Shown one piece after another: positions 1-12,247 of a DNA stretch of 64,000 nt. The stretch lies in assembly GCA_008828725.1 (NCBI GenBank), contig MEHQ01001715.1, positions 1-64,000 of the forward strand. The letters are read 5' to 3'. Position 1 is the stretch's first letter. Each line of letters starts with the position of its first letter. Under the pieces are notes generated by a model, which did not search any database, had not been told where the DNA came from, and saw nothing but the letters and a program-made list of their open reading frames with translations. Position numbers and translations under genes: made by a program. Origin of the DNA: Saccharina japonica. Taxonomy: Eukaryota > Sar > Phaeophyceae > Laminariales > Laminariaceae.

Positions 1-66
1 TTCACACCCCGCACGAATACGAATAGTTTTGAGGAATATTCGTGAAAACTATCCGTCGAATAGGTA

Positions 67-290
67 GCATTCGTCCACGGACGAATATTCGCCCCACTTT
101 TTGGGAGAGACTATTCGTCCAAGGACGAATGTTCGCCCCACGTTTTTGAGATACCATTTGTCCACGGGCGAATATTCGCCCCACGTTTTCGTGATACTAT
201 TCGTCCACGGACGAATATTCGCACCACGTTTTCGAGATACTATTCGTCCATGGACGAATATTCGCCCCTTGTTTTTGAGGGGGTATTCGT
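67..290. repeat. 43-bp satellite array 1
   Basis: About five consecutive 43-bp units start at 67/69, 112, 155, 198 and 241. The consensus contains TATTCGTCCACGGACGAATA followed by TTCGCCCCACGTTTTCGAGA and TAC. Each unit carries the self-complementary core CGTCCACGGACG, so single units can form hairpins. Confidence 0.8.
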
Positions 291-837
291 CAAGCGCCAA
301 CGAATAATTCGCCTACGTCAGACGAATATTTTCCGTACGAATGCTGAAATACCTGTGTGGTGAGCACAAAGCCGGAAAAAAAAGGAAAAAAAATGAAAGC
401 TGCGGTGCTCGAACTTACGTCCTCCACTCAATTCAGAGTTGCACACATCATTTTTCATACAACCCTGCCCCCAAATATAAGGGCGGTTTTTTCATTCATT
501 TTGAACCCAAACGGTCCTTATATTTAGGGACATAGTGGTACCTGGTGGATTTTTATTTTTTTCTTGAAATTATACTATTTCTTACTCTTGCTCTTTCTAC
601 AGCAGGGATATTCCTGTTACTGTGCCGGTTATCTACTTACAGTACTAGTGCTTGAGTCCTCGCCTGATTTTTTGCATCGTTGTGAGAACGACTGAATTAA
701 AAAATATATACAAGTACGTAATTATTTGTGCAAAACGATGCGAGCACTGGCATACCTGCTATATTTTTATTTGTGGTGTTGACAGCAGTAGTTACTATTA
801 CTACTACTATATAGGTTTGTCCATCGCCCACGTTTTT

Positions 838-1060
838 GAGAGGGTATTCGTTCGTTCCACGGGCGAATACCCGCGAAAAACATCCGTCGAGTAGGTAGCA
901 TTCGCCCACGGACGAATATTCGTCCACGTTTTCGAGATACGATTCGTGCACAGACGAATATTCGTCCACATTTTCGAGATACTATCCGTCCACAGACGAA
1001 TATTCGCCCCACGTCTTCGAGACACTATTCGTCCACAGACGCATATTCGCCCCATAGACC
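838..1060. repeat. 43-bp satellite array 2
   Basis: Four to five further units of the same 42-43-bp satellite, same orientation as array 1, with more substitutions (CCACAGACG replaces CCACGGACG in several units). It ends shortly before the right inverted terminus of the foldback element. Confidence 0.75.
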
Positions 1061-1119
1061 GAACTTGAAGCCAACGAATACGAATACCTATTCGTATTCG
1101 TATTCGTGCGGGGAGTGAA

Positions 1120-4100
1120 ATGTTTTCAGCCGCCACTGTTCTGCTGTATGTGTACCTGGTCGCGTACCGCTGGCAGCAGGAGCTAGCTGATGTACGTGCG
1201 CGAACACACCACCTCCCTGTTATACGTGGTACTGTATGATACAATAATGTGTATGCACGTAGATGTTTATGCGCAACTGCTGTACTGCTGCTGATCCTGT
1301 GCTGTTGTACATAGTTTTTTATTCTTTGACATTAGTGTCGAAGCGGCTATCTAGCTTAAGTTAAGACAACTTTATGGATCGGAGTCGAGTTTCGAAATAC
1401 CTTTTCAATTCTCTTTCGACTGAAAAATAGCATTGATAAAAAAGCATTGATACATTCACCATCATCAAACAATGATGTACTCAGCTGCCTCTCTAGATTA
1501 TGAAGAAATTCGTTCACGAGTCGAATTTTGGGCATCTATTCTTCATTGTTTTCGTTCATGCTTTGGGATTTTTGGAATATATTTTGTGTTGGATATTTAT
1601 ATGAACTTAGTGTACAATTACTTACCTTGAAACTCATTGCGATTTATTCCGTACTGGAGAGGGGTACGATCGTAACTTCGATGATGCCTTCGACACGAAC
1701 ACAAACAACAGCAAAAATCGAACAAAATCTTGAAACAACATATTTTCCGTATTTTGAAAAACTCCCAGTGATTCGTCACTGGGTGCTGTCGTGTCGAAAT
1801 ATTTGAATCCCCCAAACCCCTTGTTTTCAACAGTGGTTTGACCTCTAATTCCACCGATTTGTTTCATGGCTTTCCCCATAACTTGCTACTGAATCCAAGT
1901 TAAATCAAGAACACCAATTGTCGCCAATCAACCATCAATCGATAGTTGGTCTTATACATAAGATTTGGCTCTAACGTTTCAACTGGCACTCCAACAATCT
2001 GTTGCCATGTCACGCACACATGGAATTTTTAATCTGAGTTTTTTTATTAGGCTCAGCCTATGCTCGCGTCGATTGTAAGTTGTTTCGTGCGCGACCAGGC
2101 CCTAGCCTACAGCTGTAACATGTTATTAGTAGTTCCCTTACCGGTACGTACTTACGACGTACGTACAAATAAAGCTGTACATGATAAATATCAGGCACAG
2201 CTACTCCTTCAACTACAACAATGACACTTCACGGGCGAGGCGGCGGGGGGAATGGGTCGTGGCGCAGTCCCGAGCCGCGCTCCGCCCAGCAACCCCTTGT
2301 ACGCGTGTCCGTGAAATACTGTTTGAATGGAATTGCCAGAAAGCGGAGTAAGTCAGACGGTCGTTGGTGTGTTTGATGCGAAGCGTCGTTGACCCTACAT
2401 GTATGGCCCATGGCCCATCCCATGGGTGATTCCGAGTCAATCATCCACGATTTCATCATGTTCATCGGAAATGTAACGCCAAATAAAACGACAAAACAAG
2501 TTACGACGCTCGACATCGTACTGCTTGGCATCTTGGCATACCCGTACACGTCCGCGGATTATTTACGATTGATGGTGATTTTAATGCACTACATACTATG
2601 CAAGAAGATTGCTTATCGCCACACTTCACACAGGATTTATGCAGCGGCCGGGAGCGGGTCCGGGCGGGCCGCTCTCCGCCCAGCATACAAACCCCGTGTA
2701 CGGTCAAGAACTTGTTCTCGCTCTATTGTTTATTGATTGGATCGAAGCGCCCGGTAGTGGGGTGCGCATGACGTATTCAACTACAGCAGCATCAGCAGTA
2801 CAAGCAGGCACCGCAGTAGTTATTATGTGTGTTATTCTTTAAGTACAAATCATTGCTGCAGGATGAAGGTGGTAGACTCCACTGACACACGGATGACACA
2901 CGCGGCAGTAGTAGCAGCAGCAGTACAGAAAGTCCATCATACTACCATTGATTGCTGATTGAATGAGTGCTACTATCACCAAACGTTCCAGACAGGTGGG
3001 GTTGGCGGGGATCTTCCCAGCCGACATAACACATGCGTGAACCAAGGAGGGCCCCATTCCGTAATTGTTTATTTGATGAAATCGCCAAGGGGCGGAATGA
3101 GTCAGCCAAACTCGAGAAATTGTCACGGGGAGCGCATGCAGAGCAACCTCTCTGCATGCTATGCTATTCTATAAAACTGAAATATCCCCCCGTCGGAGAC
3201 ATGCAAATTTGTTTCGTCGAAAACAACTTTGAGTTCGTTTTCTCGTTTTCGGACGACCAGTTGAAGGACAGCAAAACCTCTACTGAGAAAAGCACGTCCA
3301 ACTTACACCCATGCAACTACGCTGCACGATCCTAACGGCCACGTGCCCTATCACAACACCCCCTTGGTTGCAACTTCTGTACTGGCAGCTGTTCTGAGCG
3401 CTCGCCTCAGCTGATGTTGGCTGAAGTGTCGCCGAAACAAAGGAGTACAACCGAGGTCTCTCACGTTCTCCCAAGAGTGAAACTCTTTGGTTATCCACTG
3501 CGGCTTTGAAATTGCGTTAGCAAAAAATAAAAGTAAAACTCAAATGACTCTATCTAAATGGAAATCAAATTATTTAATGCAAATTGAAATCAAACGATTT
3601 TATGATAATATAAATATAGGAATTTGATGCAAAATAAAATTAGTTGATATAGATCGAACGTTGTGGTACCATTTCGTGTCTTGTTCGTCGCCTTCTCAGC
3701 AACATAGTGTCAAAGAAAAGGTGTGTATCGCTCGTGTGTAGACCAACGGAGGTCCAATATTTGATCAAAAATAGAAAAACCAACAAAAAGGGGTGTCTCG
3801 CCACTATCTGACGCCCGAGACAGCGACAAGCACACTGCGCCACCACCCTGTTCCCATTTGTTATCGTTGCGCAAACGTATACGTATAAGATATGCCCTGA
3901 CACTATATACGAGAACGATATGTATATTATGTACGTATGACGTACAACGGGTACTGTAAACGACAACGGTACGTGCTATATTTCGAACAAATACAGGTAT
4001 GAGGTACTTTGACTAACCCACATCGTGCAGGGCAAGGCCTGGAATTGCACATAGCGGCTTCGAAGGTGTCATGGCGATGCGTTTTCCAGATGCCGAGCGG

Positions 4101-4880
4101 TTGCCCTCGTGGTCCTACCGTCTTCGTCCGAAAGCCTTCTAAAACTTTATTTTTTTGGTATAGGAGAATGGTCGACAGTCTCCGTCATCTGTTTTCAGCA
4201 CATCGGCTGCCAAATATGTTTTTATCAGCCGCCTACTCGGCGCGCCCCACATGTAATGGACCGGTGTGTGCAAAACGTGACCCTAGGCTGAGTCTGATCC
4301 GTCAATCAGCGCAAAAGATTCGGAGTTCATGACGCAATCCTTGTGTGGTCGATCGATATCAAACTTGAAAAGTGGTTCATTTATTTCGACGGGCGAGGGG
4401 TCGAGATGTATTGTTGTCTGTTTCCTGTACACAAGCGACCAATGGTTACGAATCGAGGAATCAATTGATAACACGTTGGGTTTCGACGATGTAGAGATTG
4501 TGCGGCTCGATTGTGCACACGGTCCGTATGAGTTTCATAGCAACCTCGAGGGATACAGGGTATGTATTAGCCACTCTACGTCGGAGAACAACAAGTCGAA
4601 CACCCACACACGATAGCATCGACGAGAGATACCAGGTATTACGACTAGTACTGCCAGGTGTGTGTAGGTTCTGGTACACTCAACACCCACGACAAAAACC
4701 AGGTATGAAGCAGCACACCGTACGCTGCCAAACAACACGATATTTTCCAACACACGCTAAAACGTTTGCGTGATACCATGAACCAGGACTCGTACTGCCT
4801 GACCTGTGCATTTACAAGTACGTAAGACAACACTCCGCCATCGCAGTGTGTGTTTTTGTGTATCTAGTGCTTCTCGTGGC
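1120..4880. other. Gene-free stretch with decayed repeats
   Basis: No convincing coding region was found; open frames are short, overlap on both strands and resemble nothing recognised. Between about 2.2 and 3.1 kb related blocks recur: a block ending CCGCTCTCCGCCCAGC or CGCTCCGCCCAGC at about 2.27 and 2.67 kb, and a block resembling GGCGGAATGAGTCAGCC at about 2.34 and 3.09 kb. This suggests an old, diverged tandem duplication. Confidence 0.5.
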
Positions 4881-4919
4881 GGATGCTGTTTGCACGAGTA
4901 TGCATATCTGATATGTGGA

Positions 4920-5610
4920 ATGACGCATGCTACAGTAGAGGTGCACCATGTTTTTTTTCTGAGCACCTCACTTTAAGAGCGTCATAACTCACCGAAAACA
5001 TTTCTTTGGAGGAAAATAAAAGTGCCGTCGGATGAGAAGTATCATGTATACTCTGAAACGTTATTCGTCACAAAAATGAAAAAACGACGAATTTGGGTTA
5101 AGGAGCCTCTAATAGATAGTTCAGAAAACGATTCAGCCCAAACGTGCTACTTCTACCGTAGCACGCGTCGAATGAACATGTTGGGCTGGCCTTTCGCTGC
5201 GTCGGCGGACTCGGCTGCGGTAAACGTATACATACCTGATTATGTGCAGGTCCATATGACGCATGCTACTGTAGAGGAACACCGTGTTTTTCTAGAGCTC
5301 TATACCTCACTTGAGAAGCTCTATACCTCAATCCAGACTGATGATTAAGGGAGAAAAGCTGAAGTGCCACTTGATGAACAGCCCCATGAGCGAAGCATGC
5401 ACGGACCAAAATTGCAGAATAATAATGACAGTATTCACAGTTCGCCGATATTGGGTTGTGGAGCTCGATCACTCCGAAACAATTTCAGCTAAACTGTGCT
5501 ATCTCGATCGTAGCACGCATCGTATGTATGATCCGCCTTTCACTGTTAGCTGGTGCAGCAGAGCATGGGCGAATAAATCCACGACTCTGCAAGCCCGCAC
5601 GCTGTATGCA
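4920..5610 (+). repeat. Diverged tandem duplication, ~340-350 bp unit
   Basis: Two consecutive related units start at about 4920 and 5257. Both begin TGACGCATGCTAC.GTAGAGG and then carry a CACC.TGTTTTT block. Later matching blocks include TACCGTAGCACGCGTCG (about 5155) and GATCGTAGCACGCATCG (about 5507). An inverted copy of the first unit lies at about 21.65-21.91 kb, and further fragments at about 20.79-20.87 and 22.09-22.15 kb, so this is a dispersed family. No long frame is shared between copies. Confidence 0.65.
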
Positions 5611-6700
5611 GCAGCGAAAAAGAAACGCCATTCCTGTCGGTAGATAAGACAACAACACACTTCGGAAGCAGCCAGAGTACAGCCGGCCATCTAGTATAAT
5701 AAGAATATTGTAAACATCGACGTTTTGTCCAGAGGAGCCTCTCCACGTCGTTTCCCCCTCCATAGTCGACTGCGCGCGACCGTCTCCCCTCCACGAGAAA
5801 GTGACTGCAATATGCCACACCGGCCACTGCTCCCTTACCCTATCCCGTCTGCACCTCTGCGCGCACCAGCGCCTACGTCGGTCATGGTCGCGAATGTGAT
5901 CCCGACAACATCCCGGGTTATTTGCTCAAGCTTTGGTGCTCTCCCGAAAACAGTAGCAATGACGTTTTCTGACGTACTGTACGTAATCGAAACAAAACAT
6001 CGACGGCGGTTATGTGCCATGAGTGCCAAACGTGTCGTAGATCTCGGCCTTGCGTTCGTCTCCACAGTTCCCCCCATATGGCGGCAACGGCAGGGCGGTG
6101 GACCCTTCCGAGGCAGCGGAGGCCGGAGAGCACGCCTCGGAAGCAATCAAAATTTCATATGTTTTCTATGGCGAGGCGTTGCGTCAGTACACTGATAGGG
6201 TGGACAGGGGTGGCAGAGTGCGGAGATACCCGCCGTAGATTCCATGTCGAGCCGCCGCACGGGCGTGTGCGGGGCCGAGCAAGAGTATCGTCGGTTCCGG
6301 CTGCTACGGTCGAGGCGGACACGCGCGCCGGCGACGAAAGCGCGCGAGAAAGCCTTCAATCGCGGGAGAGATCTGGAGATGAAGCAAGGTTATAGCATAA
6401 TTCCCCCGCTGTATCAAGGAGACACGAGACGTGGCATGGCTAACTCGCACGTCCGTACGCTAGCTACCGCTGCGCGAATAGGGTAGAAAGTTTTCATACG
6501 CATGGGTCGTATATGGGCTAGTACTGGTGCTGTACGGGATGGCAGAAATGTTCTAATTGTGAGTTTTACGGTTCGTAACCAAAAATACGTCTTGTGTGCT
6601 GGCGGCATATGCCTAGTCGCCGATCACTCCACTCAAGTCGTCCAACTTCAATTGTTATACAGGTATTTAAAAAAATAATATTGTTGTTGTTGCCCGTATT
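5611..6700. other. No gene recognised
   Basis: This GC-richer stretch has open frames up to about 150 codons on both strands. The longest lacks an ATG start and overlaps other frames, with no recognisable domain. I see no promoter, RNA gene or terminal repeats. Confidence 0.4.
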
Positions 6701-6737
6701 ATTTATGCACATTTGAAACTCCGAGTAGGGACTTTGA

Positions 6738-7019
6738 ATGGATATGAACGAACAATGTCCGTATAGAATTATCTACGATACCAAACTATGTGCTTGTTAT
6801 ATGCAGAACGACCAGCTTGAGGTATGGGTTTTCGCAAATGGTGTACTCGGTCACTTTTTTGACGAAGTACATAATACACTATGTCATAATAAGCTTCTGT
6901 GCATTGTTTTTGCAAATCCTGATGTTGCTACCGCCCATCACACAGCGCTAGCTCTGCGAGAGCAACGCACAGACCCACTGCCCAACCTTAAGTACAACAA
7001 GATTCTTGGTGTCACATGA
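6738..7019 (+). CDS. Hypothetical 93-aa ORF with a decayed mirror copy
   Basis: An ATG-started frame begins MDMNEQ. The mirrored sequence at about 63.65-63.96 kb on the minus strand starts with an aligned ATG (MDLNEK), hits a TGA ten codons in, and then stays alignable in the same frame, for example NGVLGHF against YGVLGQF. Start and phase therefore survive in both arms although one copy carries a stop. No domain, signal peptide or membrane segment is recognised. It may be a remnant first exon or chance similarity carried along by the duplication. Coding status is weakly supported. Confidence 0.25.
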   Translation: MDMNEQCPYRIIYDTKLCACYMQNDQLEVWVFANGVLGHFFDEVHNTLCHNKLLCIVFANPDVATAHHTALALREQRTDPLPNLKYNKILGVT

Positions 7020-8277
7020 GCTCGCAGCCACCACCTTGCAACAGCGGCAATATCGGCGGCAGTAAGGGATATACCGCATTGACTCAATCGACACGTGTTT
7101 ATCAAATACGTACGTATGAACTGGAAAATGCCTAATCGACCTCCTCATTTACCAGACTGGATCGAGAACACAGACGCAGCAAAAATCATCAAACATATCA
7201 CGTAACATTACACTACCCGGCCCACAAGGCATTGTACCAACACCAACCCCAACAAAACTTCGACTGGCGAGAGGCAAGCGCTCACACGAGGCCTACCAGC
7301 CTGGTGCACACTGCACCGCGGCTAACACGCTCATCTCCGGAGTGCTCTCTTGTTCAGCCTGCAGTCGAGCCCAAAAGCAATTGTAGGACAACAGGGTTAC
7401 CTCTATCATTAGCACACAACGCCCGAGCTATGTACGGTGCACCATTTGCCTGTCTCCGGCACTATTACTTTCCGAGGGTCGACTATATACTCTGTCAGCG
7501 GCTCGAGGGCAAGCCCTGTTGTGCTACTGTTGTGCTGTCGTTTTTCGTACTCCTAACGGAGGCACATGTCTAACACGCGAGCGACGCAATCTTATGTTTC
7601 AGCCGTTTTTTTAACGCTTCTCCCTTCTCGAATTTATGTACGTAGTTGTTTTCTTGTTGCTCTGTCAGTCCTTGATACATATTCTGCAGATTATGTCGCC
7701 CTGCGATTTAAAGTTGTTAAACGGTTTCTCGATCTCACTGCCTGAAGCCGTTCTGCCGACTTTGACATATTGTGGGCAGTTTGACTCAACTCTACTATCA
7801 AAAACTCAATGGCTTCATTCTTCCTTTGGCACAGACCTAACTCGAAGGTGCTGGTGCCCTGCGAAGACCCGAAAAATATTGTTTTTTAAATGAATTTGGG
7901 CGAAAGTATGGCGCTTGCCCAACTAAAACATACGAGACGAAGAACTCGCACAAAGGGAATTGAATAAATCTGCGGACTGAGCTAACATGGCCGCAGGGAT
8001 CCACTCAACAACACCATAGACTCTCCCATGTTCTTACCACTCACAAACTCGATCCTGCTGACTACACCAGCTGCTGTATGCATTGCTGCCTCCACTGTAC
8101 AAGCGCACGGTAGCAGTGGGCACAGATAAGGTGGTACGTACTAGGTAGTAATCAGTAATACAAAGTTCCCCTACTTAACGTGCTGAGAGATGTGGCGCAA
8201 AAACGGGGTGAAAACCTACAGCACATGGTATGATATCATATGGTTACTGTATCATAGTACGACGTTAGTACATATCT
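7020..8277. other. Arm A sequence without a recognised gene
   Basis: This is collinear with the mirror arm (about 62.45-63.65 kb) but without a preserved frame. At about 7.85-7.96 kb the block around TGGCGCTTGCCCA matches 62.75-62.80 kb inverted. In the right copy a cysteine-rich frame containing CKEC and CPCC (62727-62951, no ATG start) is open; here the equivalent differs. The block at 7.49-7.53 kb (CGAGGGCAAGCCCTGTTG) mirrors 63.14-63.16 kb. Confidence 0.45.
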
Positions 8278-9060
8278 TCATTTTGTGTTGGGGGACGAAA
8301 CTGACTTCATCGACGTACGGGAGGTCGAAACTAACTTAGTTGTTGTGGAAGGTCGAAACGCCTTAGGTTTAATGAGGTAACCAAAACTGACTACATGTCT
8401 GTGTAGGTGGTCGCCATATGCTTGATGCCTGTGAGACGGGCGAAAATGACTGGTTTTAGTGTTCATTTAGGTCGACTCGGGTTATGTGTGGCTGGTCTAA
8501 GTATGGTTGTTATGTTTCGTGTATGTGGTTGAGGTAGACTTGGAATTTGTTCAGTGTATGGATTGGAACTTTCACGGTTTTCGCGTTTTGTGCGACGAAT
8601 GCCTTCGTTGTGAGGGGGGTGTAAGTTGGCTTGGTTTGAGTCTAGGTATAGCAATTGACTTGGTTTTGGTGTGGGGTTCGAGACTGATTTAGTTCTACTT
8701 CGTGTCTGCATATAAATAGACGAGGTGGTTTCGCTAGTAAAACAATAATTGGTTTTGGTGTGCGCATCGAAATCGACAGAGTAAAAGTCTTGGGTACTTC
8801 GTTGTTGTGTGGGTGGTTGAAATTGACATATTATTACAGTCGGAAAATCGAATTTGTTCTGGTTTCCCAACGGGCATCGCTATTGTTCTGATTGTAGGGT
8901 AGGGTTCAAAATACAGCTGGGGTTTATGTTAATATCGACATTGTCTTGTTTTTCTTGCGCGGGGTTGAAACTGACTTGTTTTTTTTTTGTCAGGGATACC
9001 AACGACTGGTTTTTAGTAGGGGCATCGATGCTTTCTGCGTCTTTGTGTTCGGGCTGAAAA
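8278..9060 (+). repeat. Degenerate ~30-bp minisatellite, left arm
   Basis: About 25 loosely conserved units of roughly 30 bp have a core like GGGTCGAAACTGACTTGGTT followed by a G/T-rich linker. The same family in opposite orientation lies at about 61.64-62.44 kb, the mirrored position. The array is G/T-rich on the strand that points toward the EsV-1-7 gene. Confidence 0.65.
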
Positions 9061-10840
9061 TATTTTGATATGCACGGGGGAAAAATTAATCGTGCACCGC
9101 TAACCCCTAACTGGCTGTTCGATGGACGATTTGACGAGTTTAACCCCTACAGTACTGGAGTCCCATTTTGGGGACAAATTACTTAGAATTTGAGTGGTTT
9201 ATCCCCAAAACGGGACTGCAGTTCTATAAGGGTTAATATATATCGCCCTTCTTGACCGTTGGCCAGAGTTTTGCTTTTTGTTATTTTCCTTGTTGTATCT
9301 ATAACTCCAGTGGTATGTATACATGTGAAGTATGCAGCGCCTTACTCTGGTGACTGCAGATCGCCTTCGCTCTCCTCTTCAAACCACTCTTGATTTTGCT
9401 TCTGCTGCTGTCAATTGCGGTAAAGCACAGCAACAGAAGCTGTAGAGACCTCTACCCTTGCCGCTCACAGGGTATGACAAATACATCGTCTATGAAAACA
9501 ACAGTAGGGACCGAGAGTAAAACAGCGCCGGCCATACACCGAAAACGCGTAGTCCTGCGTATGTTTCTGCTGGCGGATGGCAGGCGCGTATATATAGCGT
9601 TGAATCCATCTAGTTGTGACATGCAGTTTGCGTGCTCGTGTGCTGTCTGTGGTGTCTGGTTTACGTACACATTACACAACAGAAACAGAAATAGAAAGTG
9701 CAACAACCTAGACCTGAACTCGTCGAATATTGCACTCACTTCTTCAAAGCTAAAAGCGGGCATCGTTAAATATTTACCATATCACCAATGCTCAATGTTA
9801 CCATGTACCTGGTAGTGTTTATCGCGGTGGGCGCCTGCCGCGCGACGAATATTATGGGCAGCGCACCGGTAGAAGTGAAAACGGTGGTGATAGTTGATGA
9901 CTGGCGACGGATGGAATCCCCGAAAAAGCAACTAATATCAGCCGCAGCAGGAAACAGCGGGTCTGCCGCACGTGCTTCATGTGGCCCGCCCCTTCTTGTA
10001 GTGCTAGTCGAGGTTGTATCGACTTCGTTGTCTTTATATGCGGTCTGATGCTTGACTTTAGCTCCAGAATCAGTGTGCATCTGCCACATACAACACCAGA
10101 ACAGAAGGAAGGGTAGACGCTTGCTCACGGGTCGTAGGCTCCGATAAACACAACAATAATATAATAGCCATAGCAGTACAGCTTAGATTGGCGTTTCACA
10201 CACGGGCCGTTTAGCCTGGTGCTTATGGGCGGCCGCGTTGTAACGTTGTGTTCTCTTCATTTGATTCACTGGTATGTCTGGTATGTGTGCTCGTAAACTC
10301 GCGAGAGGGCGAAAAGGAGGCAACTGTTTATAGGCAAGTACAAACTAAGGCCTCATACAGAGCAGCAGAAAATCGGTTTGGCCACTCCTCATGAAAAATC
10401 TTTTTTCGGCGTGTGTAATGCAAAAAACAGTGCTCGGATCGAGCCTAATCGTCACCCAATGTGTCTGGACCGGCTTACCGTGTCGACGTACTTAGCGTTT
10501 CGCCGAAAAGTGAAGATATTTTCGAAACAAGATGGATATTTTAGAGGCACACCTATAAATAACACCAGAATATTGCACTATGTGAGTGCAACAGCGTCAT
10601 TATCCCGTGAACCATATGTTGGTCGACAATATGTGTTCCCCTCCGAACTAAACCTATGTTCATTCAAACTGTACATGAAGGTGACTTGAGCAAGGAAGCG
10701 TCGCTAAACTGTCCGATAATCGCACGGTGTCACAGACCGTGTCCCTCCCCGCCGAGCTCGATCAGTATCTCGGCGGGACCATTGTAGTGCAGCGCGTGAC
10801 GGCGGAAGCTGTTTTATCGTCGCTTACCGCCGTCATGTCT
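9061..10840. other. Arm A sequence upstream of the EsV-1-7 gene, no gene supported
   Basis: Collinear mirror matches to 60.1-61.5 kb include GTTTCTGCTGGCGGATGGCA with a following TATATA run at about 9.57-9.60 kb (TATATAAG in the mirror). Translated blocks align across the arms (for example HRKRVVLR with QRKRVILR), but the frames are broken differently on the two sides. I regard it as decayed or regulatory rather than a present-day gene. Confidence 0.45.
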
Positions 10841-10844
10841 GCAA

Positions 10845-10959
10845 GCTGCAGGCGTGACAGCTCAGCCTGAACCTTAGACATCCTTTCTGTGCCGCACTCG
10901 CCACTTGATGTTCCTCAGGTATTCCCGCGGCCGTCACTACCAACCCGTCTCGGGCGGTT
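10845..10959 (+). promoter_or_regulatory. Conserved 5' flank of the EsV-1-7 gene
   Basis: The roughly 110 bases before the ATG match the mirrored flank of the second gene (59852-59970, minus strand) well, including GACAGCTCAGCCTGAACCTT (GACAGTTCAGCCTGAACCTT in the mirror) and TGATGTTCCTCAGGT (identical). This is among the best-conserved noncoding stretches in the arms, consistent with a core promoter or 5' UTR. No clear TATA box lies at a standard distance. Confidence 0.45.
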
Positions 10960-12201
10960 ATGGGGCGATGCTTTCGCGATGGCTGCATGAAGCGAGGGGC
11001 CTTCGCTGTCGAAGGGCATATGGGGTCGTACTGCAAACAACATGCGGAGCACGGGATGGTGAGCCTCGACAGCCGACTATGCGTATATGACGTCTGCAAG
11101 AAGCGGGCGAGCTTCAATGTCGAGGGGAGCAAGAGGCCTGCGTACTGCAAGCAACATGCTCACAGCAATATGGTGAACGTTTGCCGCAAGCGTTGCTCAT
11201 ATGAAACCTGCATGAAGATACCGATATTTAATGTCGAGGGCAGCAAGATGGCGGTGTACTGCAAGCAACATGCTGAGGATGACATGGTGGACGTCGTCAA
11301 ACAGCGTTGCGCACATGAAGCCTGCATAAAAAGGTCGTGTTTCAATGTCGAGGGTAGCAAGATAGCGGTGTACTGCAAGCTACATGCTGAGAATGACATG
11401 GTGAACGTTCAGGACAAGCGTTGCTCATATGACACCTGCATGAAGCAGCCTAATTTCAATGCCGAGGGCAGCAAGACGGCGGTGTACTGCAAGCAGCATG
11501 CAGCGGATGATATGGTGGACGTCTTAAAACGGCGTTGCTTACATGATACCTGCACGAAGATGCCGAGTTTCAATTTCGAGGGCATCAAGACGGCGATGTA
11601 CTGTAAGCTACATGCTGAAGACGGCATGGTGAACGTCGTCAACCGGCGTTGCTCACATCATACCTGCTTGAAGCAGCCAACCTTCAATGTTGAGGACGCC
11701 AAGACGCCGAGGTACTGCAAGCAGCATGCAGCAGATGACATGGTGGACGTCGTAACTCGACGTTGCTCATATGACGCCTGCACGAAGCAGCCGGGTTTCA
11801 ATGTTAAGGGCAGCAAGATGGCGGTGTATTGCAAGAAGCATGCAGCGGATGGCATGGTAGACGTCAGAAACCGGTGTTGCTCACATGATATCTGTACTAA
11901 AAGGCCTGTCTGGGGTGTACTAACTGCTCGTATGGCGACAGTGTGTTCCGAACATAAAGGCGAAATATTGGAAGGCGAATTGATAAACTTTCGTGTCAAG
12001 TGCCAAGTGGTGAATTGTGGAAGAACGTCACGGTGGGGACTCAGTGGGAAGCAGCCTACCCACTGCCACCAGCACGGCCCCTCCCGGGACGGCTTTGTCT
12101 GCGTTGGACAGGCGCCCGCCAGCAAGAGACTTCGTCGTAGCTTCTCGGACCGTGTCGTGACCCTCCCCGGAATTCACGTTAAAACCGAGTGTACTTTTTG
12201 A
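10960..12201 (+). CDS. EsV-1-7 repeat protein, 413 aa, 10 modules
   Basis: An intact single-exon frame encodes tandem cysteine/histidine modules. Module 1 spans residues 4-40 (x15 instead of x16), modules 2-8 are exact 38-residue repeats at 41-306 with C-x4-C-x16-C-x2-H-x12, module 9 is 307-347 and module 10 begins at 348. A 41-residue tail holds a basic KRLRR cluster that could be a nuclear signal and ends TECTF. The Cys/His spacing suggests metal binding. The family occurs in Ectocarpus virus EsV-1 and is expanded in brown algae; one member, IMMEDIATE UPRIGHT, controls early development, but the biochemical role is unknown. No signal peptide or membrane segment is seen. The start is supported because the mirror gene has its ATG at the aligned position. 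Linkers read mostly as EGSKTAVYCKQHA-DDMVDV. Introns are not needed but cannot be excluded upstream. Confidence 0.9.
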   Translation: MGRCFRDGCMKRGAFAVEGHMGSYCKQHAEHGMVSLDSRLCVYDVCKKRASFNVEGSKRPAYCKQHAHSNMVNVCRKRCSYETCMKIPIFNVEGSKMAVYCKQHAEDDMVDVVKQRCAHEACIKRSCFNVEGSKIAVYCKLHAENDMVNVQDKRCSYDTCMKQPNFNAEGSKTAVYCKQHAADDMVDVLKRRCLHDTCTKMPSFNFEGIKTAMYCKLHAEDGMVNVVNRRCSHHTCLKQPTFNVEDAKTPRYCKQHAADDMVDVVTRRCSYDACTKQPGFNVKGSKMAVYCKKHAADGMVDVRNRCCSHDICTKRPVWGVLTARMATVCSEHKGEILEGELINFRVKCQVVNCGRTSRWGLSGKQPTHCHQHGPSRDGFVCVGQAPASKRLRRSFSDRVVTLPGIHVKTECTF

Positions 12202-12230
12202 AATGTTTCCGAGCGATCCGGAGAGTTGCC

Positions 12231-12247
12231 GTGAGCAAGTTGCTCAC
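12231..12247 (+). terminator. Hairpin in the presumed 3' UTR
   Basis: GTGAGCAAGTTGCTCAC is a near-perfect inverted repeat about 30 bases after the stop codon. The mirror gene also has a hairpin just after its stop (58000-58018), of different sequence and slightly shifted. A role in 3' end formation is only a suggestion. Confidence 0.25.

Larger units (their letters stand above)
1..1119. mobile_element. Foldback-type element with terminal inverted repeats
   Basis: The first 26 bases (TTCACACCCCGCACGAATAC...) reappear as an inverted copy at about 1088-1119, the right copy having one extra TATTCG. Inside lie two arrays of a 43-bp satellite (about 67-290 and 838-1060) in the same orientation around a 500-bp middle with no coding signal. 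A short direct duplication (ATCCGTCGA.TAGGTAGCATTCG) precedes each array. Short TIRs around internal satellite and no ORF suggest a non-autonomous foldback or MITE-like transposon. The left edge coincides with the window start, so target duplication cannot be tested. Confidence 0.6.

Noticed and set aside
400..440. Possible tRNA T-arm (GTGCTCGAACTTACGTCC)
   Set aside because: No D-arm, anticodon stem or acceptor pairing is found around it.
5725..6195. 156-codon plus-strand frame
   Set aside because: It opens on TTG, not ATG, and overlaps equally long frames on both strands without recognisable features.
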